From positions 1 through 36,920 of the forward strand of contig JAUCBJ010007714.1 in assembly GCA_032718475.1 (NCBI GenBank): a stretch of 36,920 nucleotides of DNA, read 5' to 3'. The position numbers and the translations under genes are program-made. The notes beneath the pieces are model-generated. The model was not told the DNA's origin. It saw only the letters and a program-made list of their open reading frames with translations, and ran no database searches. The DNA is from Nemertoderma westbladi. Its lineage: Eukaryota > Xenacoelomorpha > Nemertodermatida > Nemertodermatidae. Shown here piece by piece: positions 8,220-17,951 of this stretch (positions within the stretch are counted from its first letter, which is position 1; every line of letters starts with the position of its first letter).

Positions 8220-10157
8220 GCGAGCAGCAGACTCGACGTGGGAGGCCGTTATGTCAACATCGACACGGATTGGGAGTTCTTCATCTGGTTGGAGGAGAGA
8301 TTCTGGGGGGGGTTCGGAGGCGGGTGGATGCTTGGCTCTCAGGATATCGAGGACTTTGACATTTCCTCCTCCCATGTCGACTTCCTGGTCAGGGTCTAAT
8401 AAACCGCCGCTCTCCCGACCGGTCACCCAGCGTACAGCGCTGCGTACCTTCCCTTCTAACATCAGACGAGTAAAAACTCGGATCGTGTGATCCTTGTCCT
8501 CGCCAGCCGGCTTGCTTCTCGCTCGCCGCCCTGATCTGAACTTGAGGGAGCAGCGCTCCACCTCCTGTAGTAAGGCCTCCATATTCCCGGCCTTCCACAT
8601 CTGTAATCTGCGGCTCAGAAGGCGCCGGATGTCCGCGGCCTTTGCAACTTTTGGGTCGCGGTGGAGGAGCAATGCGTCCAAAAGTATGATCCTCTCCGAA
8701 CGCGCGTTGGCTATGTTGTGGCGCAGCCCAGACACGAAGGCCGTCGCTTCCTCCGCCAGCGTCGCAACTACGTCACGGCCCACTGCACCCCCTGGTAGTC
8801 TGTATTTGGAACCGCAGAGCTGTGTCGCCCGTCTCCACTGATGGAGCAGGCAGTCCGGCACGGCCCCCTTCCCTACCAGTGGGGCCCCATATGCCCTCGT
8901 CATTGGGTCATGAGGGTCGGTGTTCCTTCGGGGCTCCCCACCTGTGCTCCACTGGTTGCTGAACACAGTTCCGTCCGTAGCAACTTGCGGCTGTCTCACG
9001 GTTTGCAAACCAACAGGCGGACCCGTGGGTACAGACAAGCCAACATACGGACATGTGGGGACAGACAATCTGACAGGCGGACCCGTGGGGACAGACAAAC
9101 CGACAGGCGGACCCGTGGGGACAGACAAACCGACCGCCGGACCCATGGGGACAGACAAACCAGCAGGCAGACCCGTGGGGACAGACAAACCGGCAGGAGG
9201 ACCTGAGGGAACAGACATATCGACAGGCGGACCCATGGGGACAGACAACCCGCCAGGCGGACCAGTGGGGACAGGCCAACCGACAGTCGGATCCGTGGCG
9301 ATAGACAGACGGACAGGTGGACCCGTGGGGACAGACGATCCGACAGGCGGACCGGGTGGGACAGACAAACTGACAGCCGAACCCGTGGGGACAGACTGGC
9401 CGACAGGCGAACCCGTGGCGACAGACAAACCGACAGGCGGACCCGTGGGGATAGACAATACGACGGGCGGACCCGTGGGGACAGACGAACCGACAGGTGA
9501 ACCCGTGGGGACAGACAAGCCGACAGGCAGACCCGAGGGGACAGACAAACCGACCGCCGGACCCGTGGGGACAGACAAAACAACAGGCGGACCTGTGGGG
9601 AGGGACAAGCCGACAGGCGGACCCGTGGGGACAGACAAACCGACCAGCGGACCCGTGGGAACAGACAAGCCGACAGGCGGACCCGTGGGGAGAGACAAAC
9701 CAACAGGCGGACCCGTGGGGACAGACACACCGACGGGCGGACCGGTGGGGGTGGACAGACTGACGGGCGGACCCGTGGGGACAGACAAACCGACCGCCGG
9801 GACCGACATACTGACACGGTACGGGGAACGGCGTGTCACCAACGTGTCGCTCAGCGAGTGAAAAGAACAATCGCTGTCGGACCGGTCCGACAATGTATCG
9901 TCATGGGAGTCGTCCCCCCTCCCCAACTCAGAAGGAAGCGGCTGGGAAAAGGACGTAATCGCTGACGCCGGCCCGTCTTGTTGTCCATCAATGATCGGGG
10001 TGGGTTGAGGGGTTGTCGGCGAACCGACTCCGCCGTTCAGGCACCGTCTCCGCTTGCCGGGAATGCAGTCCCAGCATTCTCGGCCTGCCCTTACGCAGGG
10101 GCACCACGCACCGCGCTTGCAAGTGCCGTTAATACCGCATCCGCAGCATGAGGGCAT
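8217..10157 (-). CDS. N-terminal part of the same retroelement polyprotein: CXC-like cysteine domain plus proline repeat
   Basis: The ATG at 10157 opens MPSCCGCGINGTCKRG. Ten cysteines follow within about 40 residues in a C.C...C....C.C....C..C...C pattern ending RRRCLN, which resembles the tesmin/TSO1 CXC DNA-binding fold and differs from the CCHH fingers and Myb of R2. A spacer rich in Ser, Asp and Pro leads to about 27 copies of a ten-residue repeat (VPTGPPVGLS type). A charged helical segment (about 430-640) with LLHQWRRATQLCG and VRWVTGRESGG then joins the RT. The frame stops at TGA 8217-8219, but the same frame continues open on the other side to 6063, through LHGGAGPAGSD and WGDYLLRYDAH, which read as normal upstream RT sequence. 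I infer one protein of about 1,364 codons broken by one nonsense codon. Programmed readthrough is the alternative. Confidence 0.72.
   Translation of the reverse strand: MPSCCGCGINGTCKRGAWCPCVRAGRECWDCIPGKRRRCLNGGVGSPTTPQPTPIIDGQQDGPASAITSFSQPLPSELGRGDDSHDDTLSDRSDSDCSFHSLSDTLVTRRSPYRVSMSVPAVGLSVPTGPPVSLSTPTGPPVGVSVPTGPPVGLSLPTGPPVGLSVPTGPLVGLSVPTGPPVGLSLPTGPPVVLSVPTGPAVGLSVPSGLPVGLSVPTGSPVGSSVPTGPPVVLSIPTGPPVGLSVATGSPVGQSVPTGSAVSLSVPPGPPVGSSVPTGPPVRLSIATDPTVGWPVPTGPPGGLSVPMGPPVDMSVPSGPPAGLSVPTGLPAGLSVPMGPAVGLSVPTGPPVGLSVPTGPPVRLSVPTCPYVGLSVPTGPPVGLQTVRQPQVATDGTVFSNQWSTGGEPRRNTDPHDPMTRAYGAPLVGKGAVPDCLLHQWRRATQLCGSKYRLPGGAVGRDVVATLAEEATAFVSGLRHNIANARSERIILLDALLLHRDPKVAKAADIRRLLSRRLQMWKAGNMEALLQEVERCSLKFRSGRRARSKPAGEDKDHTIRVFTRLMLEGKVRSAVRWVTGRESGGLLDPDQEVDMGGGNVKVLDILRAKHPPASEPPPESLLQPDEELPIRVDVDITASHVESAAR
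9001..9820 (-). repeat. Coding 30-bp minisatellite, about 27 copies
   Basis: On the plus strand the unit reads ACAGACAAACCGACAGGCGG followed by ACCCGTGGGG, with point variation and no length drift over most of the run. Because 30 is a multiple of three and the unit lacks stops in several frames, long frames appear on both strands. Only the minus frame encoding VPTGPPVGLS-like repeats joins to recognisable domains. Confidence 0.95.
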
Positions 10158-10373
10158 CCCTGTGCTGGTCGATCGCTAACAGTGTCCGCAAGCCACAAAC
10201 GTTCTTGGTTGTCAGCAATGTCAAACGCCGTTATGGTGGCCTTCTCAGTTTGGCGCCAAGCAGTCTGGCTGTCGGCACTATCAAAGGTGCTATACTGACC
10301 TACAGTGGCTAGGTAGTTTACAGCCTATAGCAGAATCTATATGTCACACAGTAGAAAAATGTTCAACTGTAAA
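10158..10373 (-). other. Retroelement 5' untranslated region
   Basis: This is unique, non-satellite sequence between the ATG at 10157 and the first satellite block (ATTAACAGTATACAG) at about 10374. I see no promoter motif I can name. Confidence 0.6.
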
Positions 10374-11103
10374 ATTAACAGTATACAGTATCGCGGGTAG
10401 TTGTTTATATTAACAGTATACAGTATTGCGGGTAGTTGCTTATATTAACAGTATACAGTATCGCGGGTAGTTGTTTATATTAACAGTATCGCAGGTAGTT
10501 GTTTATATTAACAGTATACAGTATCGCGGGAAGTTGTTTATATTAACAGTATACAGTATCGCGGGTAGTTGTTTATATTAACAGTATACAGTAACGCGGG
10601 TAGTTGTTTATATTAACAGTATACAGTATCGCGGGTAGTTGTTTATATTAACAGTAAAAATTATCGCGGGTAGTTATATATATTAACAGTATCGCAGGTA
10701 GTTGTTTATATTAACAGTATACAGTATCGCGGGTAGTTGTTTATATTAACAGTATACAGTATCGCAGGTAGTTGTATATATTAACAGTATCGCAGGTAGT
10801 TGTTTATATTAACAGTATACAGTATCGCAGGTAGTTGTTTATATTAACAGTATCGCGGGTAGTTGTTTATATTAACAGTATCGCGGGTAGTTGTTTATAT
10901 TAACAGTATACAGTATCGCGGGTAGTTGTTTATATTAACAGTATACAGTATCGCGGGTAGTTGTTTATATTAACAGTATTCAGTATCGCGGGTAGTTGTT
11001 TATATTAACAGTATACAGTATCGCGGGTAGTTGTTTATATTAACAGTATACAGTATCGCGGGTAGTTCTTTATATTAACAGTATACAGTATCGCGGGTAG
11101 TTG

Positions 11104-11970
11104 CTTATATTAACAGTATACAGTATCGCGGGTAGTTATTAACAGTATACAGTATCGCGGGTAGTTGTTTATATTAACAGTATACAGTATCGCGGGTAGT
11201 TGTTTATATTAACAGTATACAGTATCGCGGGTAGTTGTTTATATTAACAGTATACAGTATCGCGGGTAGTTGTTTATATTAACAGTATACAGTATCGCGG
11301 GTAGTTGTTTATATTAACAGTATACAGTATCGCGGGTAGTTGTTTATATTAACAGTATACATTATCGCGGGTAGTTATATATATTAACAGTATCACAGGT
11401 AGTTGTTTATATTAACAGTATACAGTATCGCCGGTAGTTGTTTATATTAACAGTATACAGTATCGCGGGTAGTTGTATATATTAACAGTATCGCAGGTAG
11501 TTGTTTATATTAACAGTATACAGTATCGCAGGTAGTTGTTTATATTAACAGTATCGCGGGTAGTTGTTTATATTAACAGTATCGCGGGTAGTTGTTTATA
11601 TTAACAGTATCGCGGGTAGTTGTTTATATTAACAGTATACAGTATCACGGGTAGTTGTTTATATTAACAGTATACAGTATTGCGGGTAGTTGTATATATT
11701 AACAGTATCGCAGGTAGTTGTTTATATTAACAGTATACAGTATCGCAGGTAGTTGTTTATATTAACAGTATCGCGGGTAGTTGTTTATATTAACAGTATC
11801 GCGGGTAGTTGTTTATATTAACAGTATCGCGGGTAGTTGTTTATATTAACAGTATACAGTATCGCGGGTAGTTGTTTATATTAACAGTATACAGTATCGC
11901 GGGTAGTTGTATATATTAACAGTATCGCAGGTAGTTGTTTATATTAACAGTATACAGTATCGCGGGTAGT
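11104..11970. repeat. Higher-order satellite block, first copy (partner 12724-13590)
   Basis: Reading the two segments with an exact 1,620-bp offset, I find only about three or four substitutions over some 870 bp: TTGC/TTGT near the start, CACGG/CGCGG and TTGCG/TCGCG near 11646-11681, then divergence after about 11960. The match breaks before 11100. Confidence 0.85.
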
Positions 11971-13039
11971 TATTAACAGTATACAGTATCGCGGGTAGTT
12001 GTTTATATTAACAGTATACAGTATCGCGGGTAGTTGTTTATATTAACAGTATACAGTATCGCGGGTAGTTGTTTATATTAACAGTATACAGTATCGCGGG
12101 TAGTTGTTTATATTAACAGTATACAGTATCGCGGGTAGTTGTTTATATTAACAGTATACATTATCGCGGGTAGTTATATATATTAACAGTATCGCGGGTA
12201 GTTGTTTATATTAACAGTATCGCGGGTAGTTGTTTATATTAACAGTATACAGTATCGCGGGTAGTTATTAACAGTATACAGTATCGCGGGTAGTTGTTTA
12301 TATTAACAGTATGCAGTATCGTGGGTAGTTGTTTATATTAACAGTATACAGTATCGCGGGTAGTTGTTTATATTAACAGTATACAGTATCGCGGGTAGTT
12401 TTTTATATTAACAGTATACAGTATCGCGGGTAGTTGTTTATATTAACAGTATACAGTATCGCGGGTAGTTGTTTATATTAACAGTATACATTATCGCGGG
12501 TAGTTATATATATTAACAGTATACAGTATCGCGGGTAGTTGTTTATATTAACAGTATACAGTATCGCGGGTAGTTGTTTATATTAACAGTATACATTATC
12601 GCGGGTAGTTATATATATTAACAGTATCACAGGTAGTTGTTTATATTAACAGTATCGCGGGTAGTTGTTTATATTAACAGTATCGCGGGTAGTTGTTTAT
12701 ATTAACAGTATCGCGGGTAGTTGTTTATATTAACAGTATACAGTATCGCGGGTAGTTATTAACAGTATACAGTATCGCGGGTAGTTGTTTATATTAACAG
12801 TATACAGTATCGCGGGTAGTTGTTTATATTAACAGTATACAGTATCGCGGGTAGTTGTTTATATTAACAGTATACAGTATCGCGGGTAGTTGTTTATATT
12901 AACAGTATACAGTATCGCGGGTAGTTGTTTATATTAACAGTATACAGTATCGCGGGTAGTTGTTTATATTAACAGTATACATTATCGCGGGTAGTTATAT
13001 ATATTAACAGTATCACAGGTAGTTGTTTATATTAACAGT

Positions 13040-15060
13040 ATACAGTATCGCCGGTAGTTGTTTATATTAACAGTATACAGTATCGCGGGTAGTTGTATAT
13101 ATTAACAGTATCGCAGGTAGTTGTTTATATTAACAGTATACAGTATCGCAGGTAGTTGTTTATATTAACAGTATCGCGGGTAGTTGTTTATATTAACAGT
13201 ATCGCGGGTAGTTGTTTATATTAACAGTATCGCGGGTAGTTGTTTATATTAACAGTATACAGTATCGCGGGTAGTTGTTTATATTAACAGTATACAGTAT
13301 CGCGGGTAGTTGTATATATTAACAGTATCGCAGGTAGTTGTTTATATTAACAGTATACAGTATCGCAGGTAGTTGTTTATATTAACAGTATCGCGGGTAG
13401 TTGTTTATATTAACAGTATCGCGGGTAGTTGTTTATATTAACAGTATCGCGGGTAGTTGTTTATATTAACAGTATACAGTATCGCGGGTAGTTGTTTATA
13501 TTAACAGTATACAGTATCGCGGGTAGTTGTATATATTAACAGTATCGCAGGTAGTTGTTTATATTAACAGTATACAGTATCGCAGGTAGTTGTTTATATT
13601 AACAGTATTGCGGCGGGTAGTTGTTTATATTAACAGTATCGTGGGTAGTTGTTTATATTAACAGTATCGCGGGTAGTTGTTTATATTAACAGTATACAGT
13701 ATCGCGGGTAGTTGCTTATATTAACAGTATACAGTATCGCGGGTAGTTGTTTATATTAACAGTATACAGTATCGCGGGTAGTTGTTTATATTAACAGTAT
13801 ACAGTATTGCGGGTAGTTGTTTATATTAACAGTATACAGTATCGCGGGTAGTTGTTTATATTAACAGTATACAGTATCGCGGGTAGTTGTTTATATTAAC
13901 AGTAAAAATTATCGCGGGTAGTTATATATATTAACAGTATCGCAGGTAGTTGTTTATATTAACAGTATACAGTATCGCGGGTAGTTGTTTATATTAACAG
14001 TATACAGTATCGTGGGTAGTTGTATATATTAACAGTATCGCAGGTAGTTGTTTATATTAACAGTATACAGTATCGCAGGTAGTTGTTTATATTAACGGTA
14101 TCGCGGGTAGTTGTTTATATTAACAGTATCGCGGGTAGTTGTTTATATTAACAGTATACAGTATCGCGGGTAGTTGTTTATATTAACAGTATACAGTATC
14201 GCGGGTAGTTGTTTATATTAACAGTATACAGTATCGCGGGTAGTTGTTTATATTAACAGTATACAGTATCGCGGGTAGTTGTTTATATTAACAGTATACA
14301 GTATCGCGGGTAGTTGCTTATATTAACAGTATACAGTATCGCGGGTAGTTGTTTATATTAACAGTATACAGTATCGCGGGTAGTTGTTTATATTAACAGT
14401 ATACAGTATCGCGGGTAGTTGTTTATATTAACAGTATACAGTATCGCGGGTAGTTGTTTATATTAACAGTATACAGTATCGCGGGTAGTTGTTTATATTA
14501 ACAGTATACAGTATCGCGGGTAGTTGTTTATATTAACAGTATACAGTATCGCGGGTAGTTGTTTATATTAACAGTATACATTATCCCGGGTAGTTATATA
14601 TATTAACAGTATCGCAGGTAGTTGTTTATATTAACAGTATACAGTATCGCTGGTAGTTGTTTATATTAACAGTATACAGTATCGCGGGTAGTTGTATATA
14701 TTAACAGTATCGCAGGTAGTTGTTTATATTAACAGTATACAGTATCGCAGGTAGTTGTTTATATTAACAGTATCGCGGGTAGTTGTTTATATTAACAGTA
14801 TCGCGGGTAGTTGTTTATATTAACAGTATCGCGGGTAGTTGTTTATATTAACAGTATCGCGGGTAGTTGTTTATATTAACAGTATACAGTATCGCGGGTA
14901 GTTGTATATATTAACAGTATCGCAGGTAGTTGTTTATATTAACAGTATACAATATCGCGGGTAGTTGTTTATATTAACAGTATACAGTATCGCGGGTAGT
15001 TGTTTATATTAACAGTATACAGTATTGCGGGTAGTTGTTTATATTAACAGTATACAGTAT
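13040..15060. repeat. Higher-order satellite block, first copy (partner about 15120-17050)
   Basis: Rare monomer variants recur at an offset of 2,082-2,083 bp: TTGCGGCGGG at 13608/15690, AGTAAAAATT at 13901/15984, ATTATCCC at 14580/16663 and GCCGGTAG near 13050/15131. The one-base difference comes from an extra C at 15849-15850, and small 7-bp unit differences appear near the end. Confidence 0.8.
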
Positions 15061-17496
15061 CGCGGGTAGTTGTTTATATTAACAGTATACAGTATCGCGG
15101 GAAGTTGTTTATATTAACAGTATACAGTATCGCCGGTAGTTGTTTATATTAACAGTATACAGTATCGCGGGTAGTTGTATATATTAACAGTATCGCAGGT
15201 AGTTGTTTATATTAACAGTATACAGTATCGCAGGTAGTTGTTTATATTAACAGTATCGCGGGTAGTTGTTTATATTAACAGTATCGCGGGTAGTTGTTTA
15301 TATTAACAGTATCGCGGGTAGTTGTTTATATTAACAGTATACAGTATCGCGGGTAGTTGTTTATATTAACAGTATACAGTATCGCGGGTAGTTGTATATA
15401 TTAACAGTATCGCAGGTAGTTGTTTATATTAACAGTATACAGTATCGCAGGTAGTTGTTTATATTAACAGTATCGCGGGTAGTTGTTTATATTAACAGTA
15501 TCGCGGGTAGTTGTTTATATTAACAGTATCGCGGGTAGTTGTTTATATTAACAGTATACAGTATCGCGGGTAGTTGTTTATATTAACAGTATACAGTATC
15601 GCGGGTAGTTGTATATAGTAACAGTATCACAGGTAGTTGTTTATATTAACAGTATACAGTATCGCAGGTAGTTGTTTATATTAACAGTATTGCGGCGGGT
15701 AGTTGTTTATATTAACAGTATCGCGGGTAGTTGTTTATATTAACAGTATCGCGGGTAGTTGTTTATATTAACAGTATACAGTATCGCGGGTAGTTGCTTA
15801 TATTAACAGTATACAGTATCGCGGGTAGTTGTTTATATTAACAGTATACCAGTATCGCGGGTAGTTGTTTATATTAACAGTATACAGTATCGCGGGTAGT
15901 TGTTTATATTAACAGTATACAGTATCGCGGGTAGTTGTTTATATTAACAGTATACAGTATCGCGGGTAGTTGTTTATATTAACAGTAAAAATTATCGCGG
16001 GTAGTTATATATATTAACAGTATCGCAGGTAGTTGTTTATATTAACAATATACAGTATCGCGGGTAGTTGTTTATATTAACAGTATACAGTATCGTGGGT
16101 AGTTGTATATATTAACAGTATCGCAGGTAGTTGTTTATATTAACAGTATACAGTATCGCTGGTAGTTGTTTATATTAACAGTATCGCGGGTAGTTGTTTA
16201 TATTAACAGTATCGCGGGTAGTTGTTTATATTAACAGTATACAGTATCGCGGGTAGTTGTTTATATTAACAGTATACAGTATCGCGGGTAGTTGTTTATA
16301 TTAACAGTATACAGTATCGCGGGTAGTTGTTTATATTAACAGTATACAGTATCGCGGGTAGTTGTTTATATTAACAGTATACAGTATCGCGGGTAGTTGC
16401 TTATATTAACAGTATACAGTATCGCGGGTAGTTGTTTATATTAACAGTATACAGTATCGCGGGTAGTTGTTTATATTAACAGTATACAGTATCGCGGGTA
16501 GTTGTTTATATTAACAGTATACAGTATCGCGGGTAGTTGTTTATATTAACAGTATACAGTATCGCGGGTAGTTGTTTATATTAACAGTATACAGTATCGC
16601 GGATAGTTGTTTATATTAACAGTATACAGTATCGCGGGTAGTTGTTTATATTAACAGTATACATTATCCCGGGTAGTTATATATATTAACAGTATCGCAG
16701 GTAGTTGTTTATATTAACAGTATACAGTATCGCCGGTAGTTGTTTATATTAACAGTATACAGTATCGCGGGTAGTTGTATATATTAACAGTATCGCAGGT
16801 AGTTGTTTATATTAACAGTATACAGTATCGCAGGTAGTTGTTTATATTAACAGTATCGCGGGTAGTTGTTTATATTAACAGTATCGCGGGTAGTTGTTTA
16901 TATTAACAGTATCGCGGGTAGTTGTTTATATTAACAGTATACAGTATCGCGGGTAGTTGTTTATATTAACAGTATACAGTATCGCGGGTAGTTGTATATA
17001 TTAACAGTATCGCAGGTAGTTGTTTATATTAACAGTATACAGTATCGCGGGAAGTTGTTTATATTAACAGTATACAGTATCGCGGGTAGTTGTTTATATT
17101 AACAGTATACAGTATCGCGGGTAGCTGTTTATATTAACAGTATCGCAGGTAGTTGTTTATATTAACAGTATACAGTATCGCGGGTAGTTGTTTATATTAA
17201 CAGTATACAGTATCGCGGGTAGCTGTTTATATTAACAGTATCGCAGGTAGTTGTTTATATTAACAGTATACAGTATCGCAGGTAGCTGTTTATATTAACA
17301 GTATCGCAGGTAGTTGTTTATATTAACAGTATACAGTATCGCGGGTAGTAGTTTATATTAACAGTATACAGTACAGTATCGCGGGTACAGTAGTTGTTTA
17401 TACTAACAGTATACAGTATCAGTGAGATTTTGTATTTCAGCTTCATACTTCGGTTCAGAAATAATGCAAAAAACGTATTTTTATAATTTTAACCAT

Positions 17497-17755
17497 CCTA
17501 TTGTCCCGCCTATTGTCCCGCCTATTGTCCCGCCTATTGTCCCGCCTATTGTCCCGCCTATTTTCCCGCCTATTGTCCCACCTATTGTCCCGCCTATTGT
17601 CCCGCCTATTGTCCCACCTATTGTCCCGCCTATTGTCCCACCTATTGTCCCGCCTATTGTCCCGCATATTGTCCCGGCTATTGTCCCGCCTATTGTCCCG
17701 CCTTTTGTCCCGCCTATTGCCCCGCCTATTGTCCCGCCTATTGCCCCACATATTG
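17497..17755. repeat. 12-bp minisatellite (CCTATTGTCCCG), about 21 copies
   Basis: The unit CCTATTGTCCCG repeats with single-base variants (CCTATTTTCCCG, CCACCTATTG, TTGCCCC). It gives PPIV-repeat frames and their shadows on both strands; these have no start context or flanking domain and I do not treat them as protein. Confidence 0.93.
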
Positions 17756-17951
17756 TCCGTTTATCCTTGCTATAATACGTAATTTTGGATTAACTATAAG
17801 AAAGTTTGAGATGTCAGTTATATTCGATGAAAAATTCTGGGTTAGAGCAAGTTAAATATTATTAATCCAATTTCAAATATTATTATAAATATATTTCTGT
17901 AGCTCAGCGCTATCATTATCAATAAAGTACAAATTCTAATATAAATTGCAG
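17756..17951 (+). other. Probable intron end with splice acceptor at 17950-17951
   Basis: AT-rich, stop-containing sequence ends in TCTAATATAAATTGCAG, with a possible branch-point TCTAAT and a 3' AG at 17950-17951. The long Roco frame becomes open only from 17945 (TAA at 17942-17944) and has no ATG until 18152, which supports an exon start at 17952. Confidence 0.6.

Larger units (their letters stand above)
5926..10373 (-). mobile_element. GC-rich REL-endonuclease non-LTR retroelement inserted in satellite
   Basis: The element runs right to left: a leader of about 216 bp (10158-10373), a coding region (10157-6063) and a trailer of about 137 bp (5926-6062) without a poly(A) tail. Both sides are satellite monomers. 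The left flank ends, and the right flank begins, with the same 15 bases, ATTAACAGTATACAG. That fits either a 15-bp target-site duplication or loss of 20 bp of one 35-bp monomer. The coding part is clearly GC-rich, unlike the AT-rich surroundings. The layout (cysteine domain, RT, CCHC, REL nuclease) resembles the R2/NeSL/CRE-type class, many of which insert site-specifically. Confidence 0.85.
10374..17425. repeat. Satellite of 28- and 35-bp monomers with higher-order structure
   Basis: Roughly 210 monomers form the array. The long form is 35 bp: a TATCGCGGGTAGTTG block, then TTTATATTAACAG, then TATACAG. The short form is 28 bp and lacks the final seven bases. Rarer forms have TATATATTAAC, a shortened GGTAGTTATTAACAG, AGTAAAAATT, ATTATCCC or TTGCGGCGGG. 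These rare forms recur at fixed distances, which exposes larger duplicated blocks. There is no unique spacer between units and no coding potential. It most likely lies in an intron of the Roco gene or directly upstream of it. Confidence 0.95.

Noticed and set aside
8841-9861. Plus-strand and alternative minus-strand frames over the retroelement repeat (313-320 residues)
   Set aside because: They are by-products of a 30-bp in-phase repeat; only the frame continuous with the cysteine domain and RT makes sense.
10374-17425. CRISPR-like regular repeat array
   Set aside because: Units of 28 and 35 bp abut each other with no unique spacers, and the sequence context is eukaryotic; it is a satellite.
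17422-17782. PPIV-repeat protein and its shadow frames
   Set aside because: It is a direct read-out of the 12-bp minisatellite, with no unique coding sequence attached.
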